A DNA stretch of 7,462 bases from Actinomycetota bacterium (GCA_005801025.1 SYDZ01000244.1:1-7462); one strand, 5' to 3'; positions 1-5,524 are shown, numbered from the stretch's first letter. Translations and numbers: made by a program. The notes: generated by a model not told the origin, from the letters alone.

Positions 1-1469
1 ATCCGCAACACGTTGAGCATGTAGCGCTCATTCTCTGCAAAGCCGGCGTGTGGCCCCATGCGGCTTGCCGTACGGGCGCTTGTGGCGTACGCATGACCAG
101 TCATCAAACTGGTCAAAGAAGCAGCCCATGCACGACCTTCAACAGAATCGTAAGCCAGACCAAGAGCCATCAACAATGCTCCGAGGTTGGCGTATCCAAG
201 ACCTAACTGGCGGAATTTGCGACTGTTCTCACCGATCATCTCCGTTGGGTAGTCAGCACGGCCAACCAAGATTTCTTGAGCAGTGAACATAGTTTCGATG
301 GTGTGCTTATAGGCCTCAACATCAAAAACATCTTGATCATCGAGGTACTTCAATAAGTTGATTGAAGCCAAGTTGCATGCTGAGTTATCAATGTGCATGT
401 ATTCGCTGCACGGATTGGATCCGTTGATCCGACCGGATGCATGAGACGTGTGCCATTTGTTGATCGTGGTGTCGAACTGCAAACCAGGATCAGCGCAATC
501 CCACGAGGCTTCTGCTATCTGACGCCACAAGTCACGAGCCTGCACGGTGCGCACTGGTTCGCCAGTCTTGACCGCTCTGAAGGACCACTCTTTACCTTCA
601 ACAACTGCGTTCATGAAATCGTCGGTGATGCGCACCGAGTTGTTGGCGTTCTGATATTGCACGCTGAATGAATCGACGCCATCAAGATCCATATCAAATC
701 CAGCGTCACGCAAAACGCGGGCCTTCTTTTCTTCTTTGGCTTTGCACCAAATGAACTCTTCAATGTCTGGATGATCGACGTTGAGGATGACCATTTTGGC
801 CGCTCGACGGGTCTTGCCACCAGACTTAATCGTTCCGGCAGAGGAGTCAGCACCACGCATGAAACTGACGGGACCTGAAGCAGTTCCACCACCCTGCAAA
901 AGCTCAACACTTGATCGAATCTTTGACAGATTGATACCCGAGCCCGATCCGCCTTTAAAGATGGTTCCTTCCTCGCGATACCAGTTCAGGATGGCATCCA
1001 TCTTGTCTTCAACGGCCAAGATGAAACAAGCACTCGCTTGCTGTGGCACATCCTTGACGCCGATGTTGAACCACACTGGACTGTTGAAAGCAGCACGTTG
1101 CGTGAGGAGAATAAACTTCAATTCATCACTGAAGTTTTCTGCCTCGGCTTGATCGACGAAATAACCACCCTCGACACCCCACCTCGTGATTGTGCCAGCA
1201 ACTCTGTCAATGACCTGACGCAACGAAGACTCGCGTTCTTCAGTTCCTGGCGTGCCACGGAAATATTTCTGAGACACGATATTGGTGGCGTTCAGCGACC
1301 AGCCCACGGGGAATTCCACATCAAGTTGTTCAAAGGCAACCGAACCGTCCTTCCAGTTGGAAATACGCGCATCGCGCTTTTCCCAAGCCACTTGGTCGTA
1401 GGGATGGACCCCAGCAGTGGTGTAATGACGGCGGATTCCAATTGCGAGACGATCCGGGGCAAGTGACAT
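1..1469 (-). CDS. nrdJ: Class II (adenosylcobalamin-dependent) ribonucleotide reductase, N-terminal 489 codons
   Basis: The enzyme reduces ribonucleotides to deoxyribonucleotides for DNA synthesis, using adenosylcobalamin to make the cysteine thiyl radical, so it needs neither oxygen nor a radical-bearing small subunit. Translating the minus strand from the ATG at 1469-1467 gives an open frame to the left edge. Visible landmarks are the first redox cysteine C148 (context SACFIL), the nucleotide-binding region GGSGSGINLSKIR at about 173-185, and the finger-loop motif NPCSE at 352-356 with the presumed thiyl-radical Cys354 and Glu356. The second redox partner is C365 in NSACNLASINL. The 354/365 spacing of 11 matches other class II enzymes. 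No N-terminal ATP-cone is present, as the catalytic barrel begins at once. The family is about 900 residues or more, so about half is missing to the left. The start is supported by an AAGGAA ribosome site. Upstream are a promoter, an NrdR box and a leader of about 130 nt. Identification is firm; the C-terminal cysteine pair lies outside the window. Confidence 0.95.
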   Translation of the reverse strand, partial: MSLAPDRLAIGIRRHYTTAGVHPYDQVAWEKRDARISNWKDGSVAFEQLDVEFPVGWSLNATNIVSQKYFRGTPGTEERESSLRQVIDRVAGTITRWGVEGGYFVDQAEAENFSDELKFILLTQRAAFNSPVWFNIGVKDVPQQASACFILAVEDKMDAILNWYREEGTIFKGGSGSGINLSKIRSSVELLQGGGTASGPVSFMRGADSSAGTIKSGGKTRRAAKMVILNVDHPDIEEFIWCKAKEEKKARVLRDAGFDMDLDGVDSFSVQYQNANNSVRITDDFMNAVVEGKEWSFRAVKTGEPVRTVQARDLWRQIAEASWDCADPGLQFDTTINKWHTSHASGRINGSNPCSEYMHIDNSACNLASINLLKYLDDQDVFDVEAYKHTIETMFTAQEILVGRADYPTEMIGENSRKFRQLGLGYANLGALLMALGLAYDSVEGRAWAASLTSLMTGHAYATSARTASRMGPHAGFAENERYMLNVLR

Positions 1470-1474
1470 TTTGA

Positions 1475-1480
1475 TTCCTT
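1475..1480 (-). promoter_or_regulatory. nrdJ ribosome binding site
   Basis: AAGGAA on the minus strand lies 5 nt before the nrdJ ATG. It is the clearest Shine-Dalgarno sequence in the left half of the window and fixes the start at 1469. The molybdoenzyme and nrdR, by contrast, have no good site. Confidence 0.7.
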
Positions 1481-1518
1481 TTCTGAAAATGTGTCGAGGT
1501 TAAAGTTTATAACTTGAT

Positions 1519-1599
1519 TGCTTGAAGGTCCTAGATCTTGACACATCAAACACAAGATGTGGTGTATCCCATCCCCCGCCACCGATGTCGCCACAAGCA
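1519..1599 (-). ncRNA. Candidate structured 5' leader of nrdJ mRNA
   Basis: The minus-strand leader can fold into a closed multi-stem unit. An outer stem pairs TGCTTG (1599-1594) with CAAGCA (1524-1519), and GG (1592-1591) with CC (1528-1527) extends it across a small internal loop. Inside are GGTG (1583-1580) with CACC (1564-1561), and ATCTTG (1558-1553) with CAAGAT (1540-1535). A competing hairpin, CACATC (1561-1556) with GATGTG (1547-1542), shares bases 1556-1558 with the previous stem, so the two exclude each other. The outer stem begins about 2 nt after the predicted transcription start. Conserved RNA motifs upstream of nrdJ have been reported, but I cannot test membership here. Part of the inner stem coincides with the NrdR box, which by itself could explain the local symmetry. 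Confidence 0.33.
1550..1565. promoter_or_regulatory. NrdR box
   Basis: The plus strand reads ACACAAGATGTGGTGT, a 16-bp imperfect palindrome that fits the NrdR operator pattern ACAC-N-A-N-AT-N-T-N-GTGT. It lies about 36-50 bp downstream of the predicted nrdJ transcription start, a position suited to repression. The likely regulator is encoded in this window at 4304-4765. NrdR normally binds two boxes about three helical turns apart. I see only one convincing box, and the regions about 32 bp to either side give poor matches. Confidence 0.62.
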
Positions 1600-1607
1600 G
1601 TAGTGAT

Positions 1608-1637
1608 ATTACATCAGTGTAACTACACACTTGTCAA
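1608..1637 (-). promoter_or_regulatory. Predicted nrdJ promoter
   Basis: On the minus strand TTGACA (1637-1632), a perfect -35 hexamer, is followed after 18 bp by TGTAAT (1613-1608), a 5-of-6 match to the -10 consensus. Transcription would start near 1601, giving a leader of about 130 nt before nrdJ. This is the strongest sigma-70-type promoter in the 1470-1985 gap and makes nrdJ transcriptionally separate from the molybdoenzyme gene upstream. Confidence 0.6.
1617..1628. repeat. 12-bp palindrome in the nrdJ promoter spacer
   Basis: GTGTA-AC-TACAC is a near-perfect dyad lying between the predicted -35 and -10 hexamers, where a bound repressor would block RNA polymerase. It has the half-site order reversed relative to an NrdR box, so NrdR is not the obvious ligand. 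Its centre is 65 bp from the NrdR box centre. No regulator is assigned. Confidence 0.35.
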
Positions 1638-1664
1638 TGACCCACAAGAAACACCTGCTCAGAG

Positions 1665-1834
1665 GCATAAAAAAGACCTTTTTGATGAATTTAATATGGC
1701 ACACGTCACACACATACGGTAAAGAAAAACTAGACGAAACATTGAAGGTGTGACGCTGTATCGCAGGTCCGGGAACTGTGAGGCCCTAATTGCTCCGCAT
1801 ATTGAGTGTTGCTTTTCAACGACCTTTTTTATGC
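1665..1834. repeat. 170-bp block bounded by 11-bp inverted repeats with an inner 8-bp inverted repeat
   Basis: GCATAAAAAAG at 1665-1675 is exactly inverted as CTTTTTTATGC at 1824-1834. Inside, CGTCACAC at 1704-1711 is exactly inverted as GTGTGACG at 1748-1755. A small hairpin, GTTG-CTTTT-CAAC (1808-1820), precedes the T-run on the plus strand. No reading frame here looks like a protein. Possible readings are an unannotated small RNA (most naturally plus-strand, ending at the T-run), a short non-autonomous mobile element, or chance symmetry in A/T-rich DNA. I see no target-site duplication beside the outer arms. Confidence 0.4.
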
Positions 1835-1912
1835 GATTCACTATCCGAGAAACAACGTCACCCCCTTCGTGGAGCTCACAATAAACCAGTCACCCTGTGG
1901 GGAGGAAGTGGA

Positions 1913-1939
1913 TAAACATGTGAATTACCACTTTGTTTA
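1913..1939. repeat. Imperfect hairpin downstream of the molybdoenzyme gene
   Basis: TAAACA (1913-1918) pairs with TGTTTA (1934-1939), and GTG (1920-1922) pairs with CAC (1929-1931), separated by a small bulge and closed by a 6-nt loop. It lies about 50 bp past the stop of the minus-strand molybdoenzyme gene. It could help terminate that transcript, but no T-run follows on the minus strand, so it is not a standard intrinsic terminator. Next to it, minus-strand TTATCCACT (1915-1907) differs by one base from the DnaA box TTATCCACA. Confidence 0.3.
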
Positions 1940-1968
1940 GGGGAAAACCCTGGGGAAAACCCTGGGGA
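1940..1968. repeat. Short tandem repeat, two copies of GGGGAAAACCCT plus a partial third
   Basis: Exact 12-bp units lie at 1940-1951 and 1952-1963, followed by GGGGA at 1964-1968. Each unit can form a GGG/CCC mini-hairpin with an AAAA (or TTTT) loop. On the minus strand each gives TTTTCCCC, two mismatches from a DnaA box. The array begins 17 bp beyond the molybdoenzyme stop codon. Its role is unknown; candidates are pausing or termination after the molybdoenzyme gene, or a protein-binding array. Confidence 0.6.
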
Positions 1969-1985
1969 CACTGGTTGATGATGAT

Positions 1986-4274
1986 TTAGCCCCGCAACGC
2001 CTCAATTGTCACTGGAATCCCATTCAAAACCGAAGTTCCAGACAGGGGATCCATGGCGAGATGATCCGACAAAATGTTCGAATTCACACCAGCGCGTGCG
2101 GCCGCCACATTCATCTTTGTGCCTGGGTGATCGTGCCCCCAACCATGAGGCAAACTCACCACGCCAGAACGGATGTCATCAGTTAACTCAACGTCTACTT
2201 CAAGTGATCCAACACGCGAACTCACCATCGCCCGCGCACCATCGTTCAAACCCAAATGTGCAGCATCATCTGGATGCATCAACAACGAACAACGCATACT
2301 TCCCTTTGTCAACACATCGATGTTGTGCATCCACGAATTGTTTGACTTGAGATGACGGCGACCGATCAACACCAAACGACGTTGTGACAACTCTGCGATT
2401 GCCGCATGTAGTCGATCCACATCGGCCAATAATTCTGGCGGAGCTAGCTCAATCATTCCACTGCGTGTGCGCAGAGCGTCGGATAAGCGCGGTTCAAGTG
2501 CGCCAAAGTCAACTCCGTGAGGATGTGACAACAACAACTCAATACTCGCTCCATCGGGATTTGATCCAAAGCCAGCCCCATAGGGACCGGTTTGCAACAT
2601 CATGTCCAACATTCTTGCTGGTCCAAATCGCCCATCTTTATTGAGTAATTCAATAATCTCATCAGCATCACGTCCATGAATCGGAGATGATGGATCGCCG
2701 ACGCTGTGACGCACTAAACCATCAATAGCAAGATCGTCAGCCTGCACAGGATCAGCGTCAGGCCCAAAACCTTGAGCTATCAATCCCAACTTCGCAAGTA
2801 TCTCCCACTCATCAGGCTGTCCATCATCAAGAGGTAAGACCGCTGGGCTGTAGTTCGCTACATTGCGAATCGCAAATTGCAAAAGCAACACATCGTAATG
2901 ATCACGCTGTAATTGCGAAGGCGATGGAAGGATGATGTCGGCATGTCGCGTCGTTTCATTGAGATAAATATCAACACTGATCATGAGTTCAAGTTGCTCA
3001 AGGGCGCTTGACAACTGATGCGAATGAGGAGTTGATAGAACTGGATTACCAGCGACGGTGATTAAGGCTTTAATTCCAGATTCGCCGACATGAGTGATCT
3101 CCTCAGCTAAAGCGGCGGCTGGGTATTCGCCCATGACTTCGGGGTATCCGTTGACTTTGGTCTTTCCCCCACCCCGTCCGATACGAAAACCTGAACCCTT
3201 TCCGGAGGTCCCACGGGTGGTGGGCCCACCCAACACAGGCTTGGCAAACATTGCTCCGCCGACGCTGTCCAAATTGCCTGTCAAGGTATTAACGACATCC
3301 ACGAGCCAACTTGCGGTTGTCCCAAATTCAGTTGTCGTGGTGCCGATGCGTCCGTACACCGCGGCACGTGAGGCTGCGCTCATATCGCGCGCCACTTGAC
3401 GAATGACTTCAGCTTCAAGACCCGTTGCATCGCTCACTGCCTCAGGTGTAAAACGCTGACACACTCGACGAATATCCTCTAGCCCATTCAGTAAATCGGC
3501 TATCCGATCTTGAATCTTCACTAAGTTCTCGGCAAACAAAACATTGACCACGGCCATCAGAAATAGGGCATCGCTCGCCGGTCGAATTGCCAACCACGTA
3601 TCAGCCTCTTGAGCCGTACGAGTAAACCGAGGGTCAACCACAACGACCGTTCCGCCACGAGCCCTAATAGCTTCAATGCGTCCGGGGAAATCTGGTGCCG
3701 TGCACATACTGCCGTTTGAAGCGTACGGATTAGCACCCAACATCATCAGGAAATCTGTGCGATCCAAGTCAGGCACTGCAACATGGACTCCAGTGCCAAA
3801 CATGTAACCAGCGGCGACTTGTTTGGGAAGTTGATCAACCGTCGAGGCACTAAAACGGTTGTGAGTGCCCAGACCCTGAAGCAGAGTTCGGTTGTACAGC
3901 ATGGCCGACAGGCTGTGGGCATTGGGGTTTCCGAGATAGACGGCTACAGCATCACGACCATGTCGTTCAATGAGATCTTGTAGTCGCCCAGCCACTTCAG
4001 CCCAGGCTTCATCCCACTCAACTTCAACGTGGACACCATTGCGCTTCATCAGCGGTTTGCGTAAACGATCTGGATCTTCATGAAGTTGCTTGAGTGTTGA
4101 ACCTTTTGGACAGATAAACCCGTGTGAAAAAACATCATCCATGTCACCGCGGATACGACCGATGCTTTCGGTCTTGTTGATGACTTGCAAGGGCGAAGTT
4201 TGGACTGCGATCTCTAAGCCACAACCCGCCTCACATAACGGACATGTTCGAAAAGCAAGTCGGGTGTCACTCAT
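1986..4274 (-). CDS. Molybdopterin-dependent oxidoreductase (DMSO reductase / formate dehydrogenase superfamily), substrate unknown
   Basis: This is a 762-residue cytoplasmic-type molybdoenzyme: no Tat (twin-arginine) or other signal peptide precedes the first cysteine. The N-terminal 4Fe-4S motif is C11-x2-C14-x3-C18 with C55 (FICPKG). The catalytic bis-molybdopterin domain covers roughly 65-600, and a C-terminal dinucleotide-binding barrel about 640-755 carries GRRHLKSNNSWMHN, LPHGWGH and DPLSGTSVLNG. In formate dehydrogenases the metal is held by Cys or Sec before His. Aligned by eye, the equivalent stretch here is STVDQLPKQVA, putting Asp147 at that position, so formate dehydrogenase is not a safe name. 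No partner iron-sulfur, flavin, diaphorase or FdhD gene is in the window. The start at 4274 lies 29 bp after the nrdR stop on the same strand and lacks a clear ribosome site, so it may be co-transcribed with nrdR. It separates nrdR from nrdJ. Superfamily certain, reaction unknown. Confidence 0.9.
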   Translation of the reverse strand: MSDTRLAFRTCPLCEAGCGLEIAVQTSPLQVINKTESIGRIRGDMDDVFSHGFICPKGSTLKQLHEDPDRLRKPLMKRNGVHVEVEWDEAWAEVAGRLQDLIERHGRDAVAVYLGNPNAHSLSAMLYNRTLLQGLGTHNRFSASTVDQLPKQVAAGYMFGTGVHVAVPDLDRTDFLMMLGANPYASNGSMCTAPDFPGRIEAIRARGGTVVVVDPRFTRTAQEADTWLAIRPASDALFLMAVVNVLFAENLVKIQDRIADLLNGLEDIRRVCQRFTPEAVSDATGLEAEVIRQVARDMSAASRAAVYGRIGTTTTEFGTTASWLVDVVNTLTGNLDSVGGAMFAKPVLGGPTTRGTSGKGSGFRIGRGGGKTKVNGYPEVMGEYPAAALAEEITHVGESGIKALITVAGNPVLSTPHSHQLSSALEQLELMISVDIYLNETTRHADIILPSPSQLQRDHYDVLLLQFAIRNVANYSPAVLPLDDGQPDEWEILAKLGLIAQGFGPDADPVQADDLAIDGLVRHSVGDPSSPIHGRDADEIIELLNKDGRFGPARMLDMMLQTGPYGAGFGSNPDGASIELLLSHPHGVDFGALEPRLSDALRTRSGMIELAPPELLADVDRLHAAIAELSQRRLVLIGRRHLKSNNSWMHNIDVLTKGSMRCSLLMHPDDAAHLGLNDGARAMVSSRVGSLEVDVELTDDIRSGVVSLPHGWGHDHPGTKMNVAAARAGVNSNILSDHLAMDPLSGTSVLNGIPVTIEALRG

Positions 4275-4303
4275 AGAAGAACTCTAGAACCCGGCGAGGT
4301 ATC

Positions 4304-4765
4304 TCAACTGACGGGCGACTTATCGAGCAGAGCGGCTTCTCGCTGAAAGTCTTGCGCCCCATCGAAGTTTTTATAGACGCTGGCGAAACGCATGTAGGCA
4401 ACTTCGTCAAGTTCACGTAAACGTTCAAGAACCGCAAGTCCCACTCGGGTACTTGGCACATCGCCACCGCCGCCGAGTCGCAATTCTTCTTCGACCGAAT
4501 CTGCAAGAGCGTTCACCGCATCATCATCAATGGGTCGACCCTTGGCCGCGGCCATCACCCCAGAAATAAGTTTGCCACGATCAAAGGACTCACGCGTGCC
4601 CTTGGTCTTCGTGATCATCAAAGGAACTTCGTCCATCCGCTCAAAAGTTGTAAACCGATGCATGCACTGCGGGCATTCCCGACGACGCCTAATTGCCCCA
4701 CCATCTTCAGCAGTTCGAGAGTCCACCACTTTGGTGTCTTCATGGCGACAAACAACGCAACGCAT
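4304..4765 (-). CDS. nrdR: Transcriptional repressor NrdR
   Basis: NrdR is the ATP/dATP-sensing repressor of ribonucleotide reductase genes. The 153-residue product has the normal family length. An N-terminal zinc ribbon uses C3-x2-C6 and C31-x2-C34, with the DNA-contacting stretch DSR (15-17) and GAIRRRRECPQC (23-34) and then HRFTTFER. An ATP-cone domain follows from about residue 49 (VPLMITKTKGTRESFDRGKL) to about 140, ending with the typical YMRFASVYKNF. The start is set at 4765 because MRCVVC is the canonical N-terminus; a longer frame to 4816 would add 17 non-homologous residues. No Shine-Dalgarno sequence is visible, and a TACACT -10-like hexamer lies 11 nt upstream of the ATG, so the mRNA may be leaderless or nearly so. 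It follows the LysM gene by 70 bp. Its probable target is nrdJ, via the box at 1550-1565. Confidence 0.97.
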   Translation of the reverse strand: MRCVVCRHEDTKVVDSRTAEDGGAIRRRRECPQCMHRFTTFERMDEVPLMITKTKGTRESFDRGKLISGVMAAAKGRPIDDDAVNALADSVEEELRLGGGGDVPSTRVGLAVLERLRELDEVAYMRFASVYKNFDGAQDFQREAALLDKSPVS

Positions 4766-4776
4766 ATGTACAGCGT

Positions 4777-4807
4777 AGTGTAAAAGTCTCAATAAAACTT
4801 GACTTTT
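4777..4807 (-). promoter_or_regulatory. Possible nrdR promoter with a 7-bp inverted repeat
   Basis: On the minus strand TACACT (4782-4777) could serve as a -10 element, but no good -35 is present. Just upstream AAAAGTC (4807-4801) is exactly inverted as GACTTTT (4788-4782) around a 12-nt spacer. The dyad could be an operator, or a weak A/T-rich terminator for the LysM gene. nrdR might also be read through from the LysM promoter, since the gap is only 70 bp. Confidence 0.3.
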
Positions 4808-4835
4808 TTTCGCCAATCAGACGAGTATCGCCGTG

Positions 4836-5291
4836 CTATTTGGTGGGCAACACAAGGCGTTGGCCAATATCCACAGAAGCCCCGCCATTGAGGTTCACAA
4901 GCTCGTCAACATAGTTTCGCAAATTGCCGTCTGTCAGCGATGAGGCGATGGACCACAAGGTGTCACCTTGTTGCACGATGTAAAAATCAGTTCCCCGAAC
5001 ATAGGCCAGCGATAGATCAGGAGAGATTGGATTTATTGCCGCGTTGTCAATGCTCAGCGTTTGGGGCGTCACCGCGGGGAGAGAGGCAGCCCCGTCCCCA
5101 CGGCTCGCCAAAGTGCGGATGCCGAGGCAGACGGCAACCACAACTGATAGGGCGACCAGACCTGCAACAATTCGCCGACGAAGATAGACGTCGCGCGACA
5201 CATTGCGAGTTGGAGCCGCAGAAAACTGCATTGCCGAGCCCCTAGTGGGGCGGATCTCAATGATGTACCGAGGATCAAGTGCGAGGGCCAT
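4836..5291 (-). CDS. LysM-domain membrane protein, probable SOS cell-division inhibitor (YneA / DivS / Rv2719c type)
   Basis: The 151-residue product has a short basic cytoplasmic N-terminus ending in LRRR (37-40), one transmembrane helix at about 41-59, a linker rich in Ala, Pro and Ser, and a single C-terminal LysM domain at about 102-149 (YIVQQGDTLWSIA ... LVNLNGG ... IGQRLVLP). It would sit in the membrane with LysM outside, binding peptidoglycan. The product and its place divergent from lexA and upstream of nrdR match Rv2719c (ChiZ) of Mycobacterium; YneA of Bacillus and DivS of Corynebacterium are the functional analogues that halt division during SOS. I see no separate hydrolase domain. 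The start at 5291 is chosen for its AAAGGT ribosome site; a longer frame to 5432 would run through two SOS boxes and the promoter. LexA repression is indicated by SOS boxes at 5379 and 5412. Domains are certain; division inhibition is inferred. Confidence 0.88.
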   Translation of the reverse strand: MALALDPRYIIEIRPTRGSAMQFSAAPTRNVSRDVYLRRRIVAGLVALSVVVAVCLGIRTLASRGDGAASLPAVTPQTLSIDNAAINPISPDLSLAYVRGTDFYIVQQGDTLWSIASSLTDGNLRNYVDELVNLNGGASVDIGQRLVLPTK

Positions 5292-5296
5292 GATGT

Positions 5297-5302
5297 ACCT
5301 TT
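5297..5302 (-). promoter_or_regulatory. Ribosome binding site of the LysM gene
   Basis: AAAGGT on the minus strand lies 5 nt before the ATG at 5291. It decides between this start and in-frame alternatives further upstream that would overlap the SOS boxes. Confidence 0.6.
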
Positions 5303-5378
5303 CGAATTGGTTAATGGGTTGAAAACTTGTGATCTGAGATTGCAACAGGGGTAAGGCAGGAATTGTCAGTCCCCGAAC

Positions 5379-5392
5379 CGAACGCCTGTTCG
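5379..5392. promoter_or_regulatory. SOS (LexA) box 1
   Basis: CGAACGCCTGTTCG is a perfect CGAAC-N4-GTTCG dyad of the Gram-positive/actinobacterial LexA type. It lies just downstream of the predicted transcription start of the LysM gene, in position to block its transcription. Confidence 0.9.
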
Positions 5393-5403
5393 TACTGTGA
5401 GGC

Positions 5404-5432
5404 AGGTTATGCGAACGCCTGTTCGGTGTCAA
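5404..5432 (-). promoter_or_regulatory. Predicted promoter of the LysM gene, SOS box in the spacer
   Basis: On the minus strand TTGACA (5432-5427) is followed after exactly 17 bp by TAACCT (5409-5404), a TANNNT-type -10. SOS box 2 fills most of the spacer and box 1 follows the start site, so bound LexA should exclude RNA polymerase directly. The leader would be about 105 nt. Confidence 0.62.
5412..5425. promoter_or_regulatory. SOS (LexA) box 2
   Basis: This 14-mer, CGAACGCCTGTTCG, is identical to box 1. The two centres are 33 bp apart, about three helical turns, which puts both on the same face of the DNA. It sits between the -35 and -10 of the LysM promoter. Confidence 0.9.
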
Positions 5433-5453
5433 CCTTCGCTGAAAGATTCATCT

Positions 5454-5482
5454 CTGACCAGCGATTTTGTAGAAAATACGAA
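5454..5482 (+). promoter_or_regulatory. Weak candidate lexA promoter
   Basis: CTGACC (5454-5459), a 17-bp spacer and TACGAA (5477-5482) form a poor but correctly spaced promoter that SOS box 3 would overlap at the -10. TAGAAA at 5470 with a different -35 is an equal alternative, so the exact start is not settled. Confidence 0.3.
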
Positions 5483-5492
5483 CAGGTGTTTG
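5479..5492. promoter_or_regulatory. SOS (LexA) box 3
   Basis: CGAACAGGTGTTTG keeps the CGAAC half and GTT of the other half (13 of 14 against CGAAC-N4-GTTCG). It lies 33 bp before the lexA start codon and overlaps the probable -10 region, as expected for LexA autorepression. Confidence 0.8.
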
Positions 5493-5502
5493 ACTCCTGG
5501 GG

Positions 5503-5516
5503 CGAACACCCGTACG
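5503..5516. promoter_or_regulatory. SOS (LexA) box 4
   Basis: CGAACACCCGTACG matches CGAAC-N4-GTTCG with one substitution. Its centre is 24 bp from that of box 3, and it ends 8 bp before the lexA ATG, so it is probably within or next to the start of the lexA transcript. Confidence 0.65.
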
Positions 5517-5524
5517 ATGCACCC

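Noticed and set aside
1741..1800. Minus-strand CCGGACCTGC resembling part of the cobalamin riboswitch B12 box
   Set aside because: The box lacks two bases of the GGARACC core, no GCCACTG-like or other conserved cobalamin elements lie 5' of it, and it is upstream of the predicted nrdJ promoter.
1522..1841. Small open frames of about 60 codons on both strands in the nrdJ-molybdoenzyme gap
   Set aside because: They have no ribosome sites and no recognisable motifs, and they cross the promoter, NrdR box and inverted repeats. They look like chance frames.
1907..1968. Chromosomal replication origin
   Set aside because: There is one near-consensus DnaA box, no AT-rich unwinding element beside it, and no dnaA, dnaN or parAB genes.
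4766..4781. Possible NrdR box at the nrdR start (minus-strand ACACTACGCTGTACAT)
   Set aside because: Only the left half fits the consensus; the AT centre and GTGT half are missing.
5379..5425. Identical 14-mers that could look like a minimal CRISPR repeat-spacer unit
   Set aside because: Only two exact copies, short and palindromic, with LexA-box sequence and position. No cas genes.
5363..5524. In-frame N-terminal extension of LexA starting at a TTG
   Set aside because: It would translate through all four SOS boxes and adds 54 residues unlike any LexA. The family N-terminus begins at 5525.
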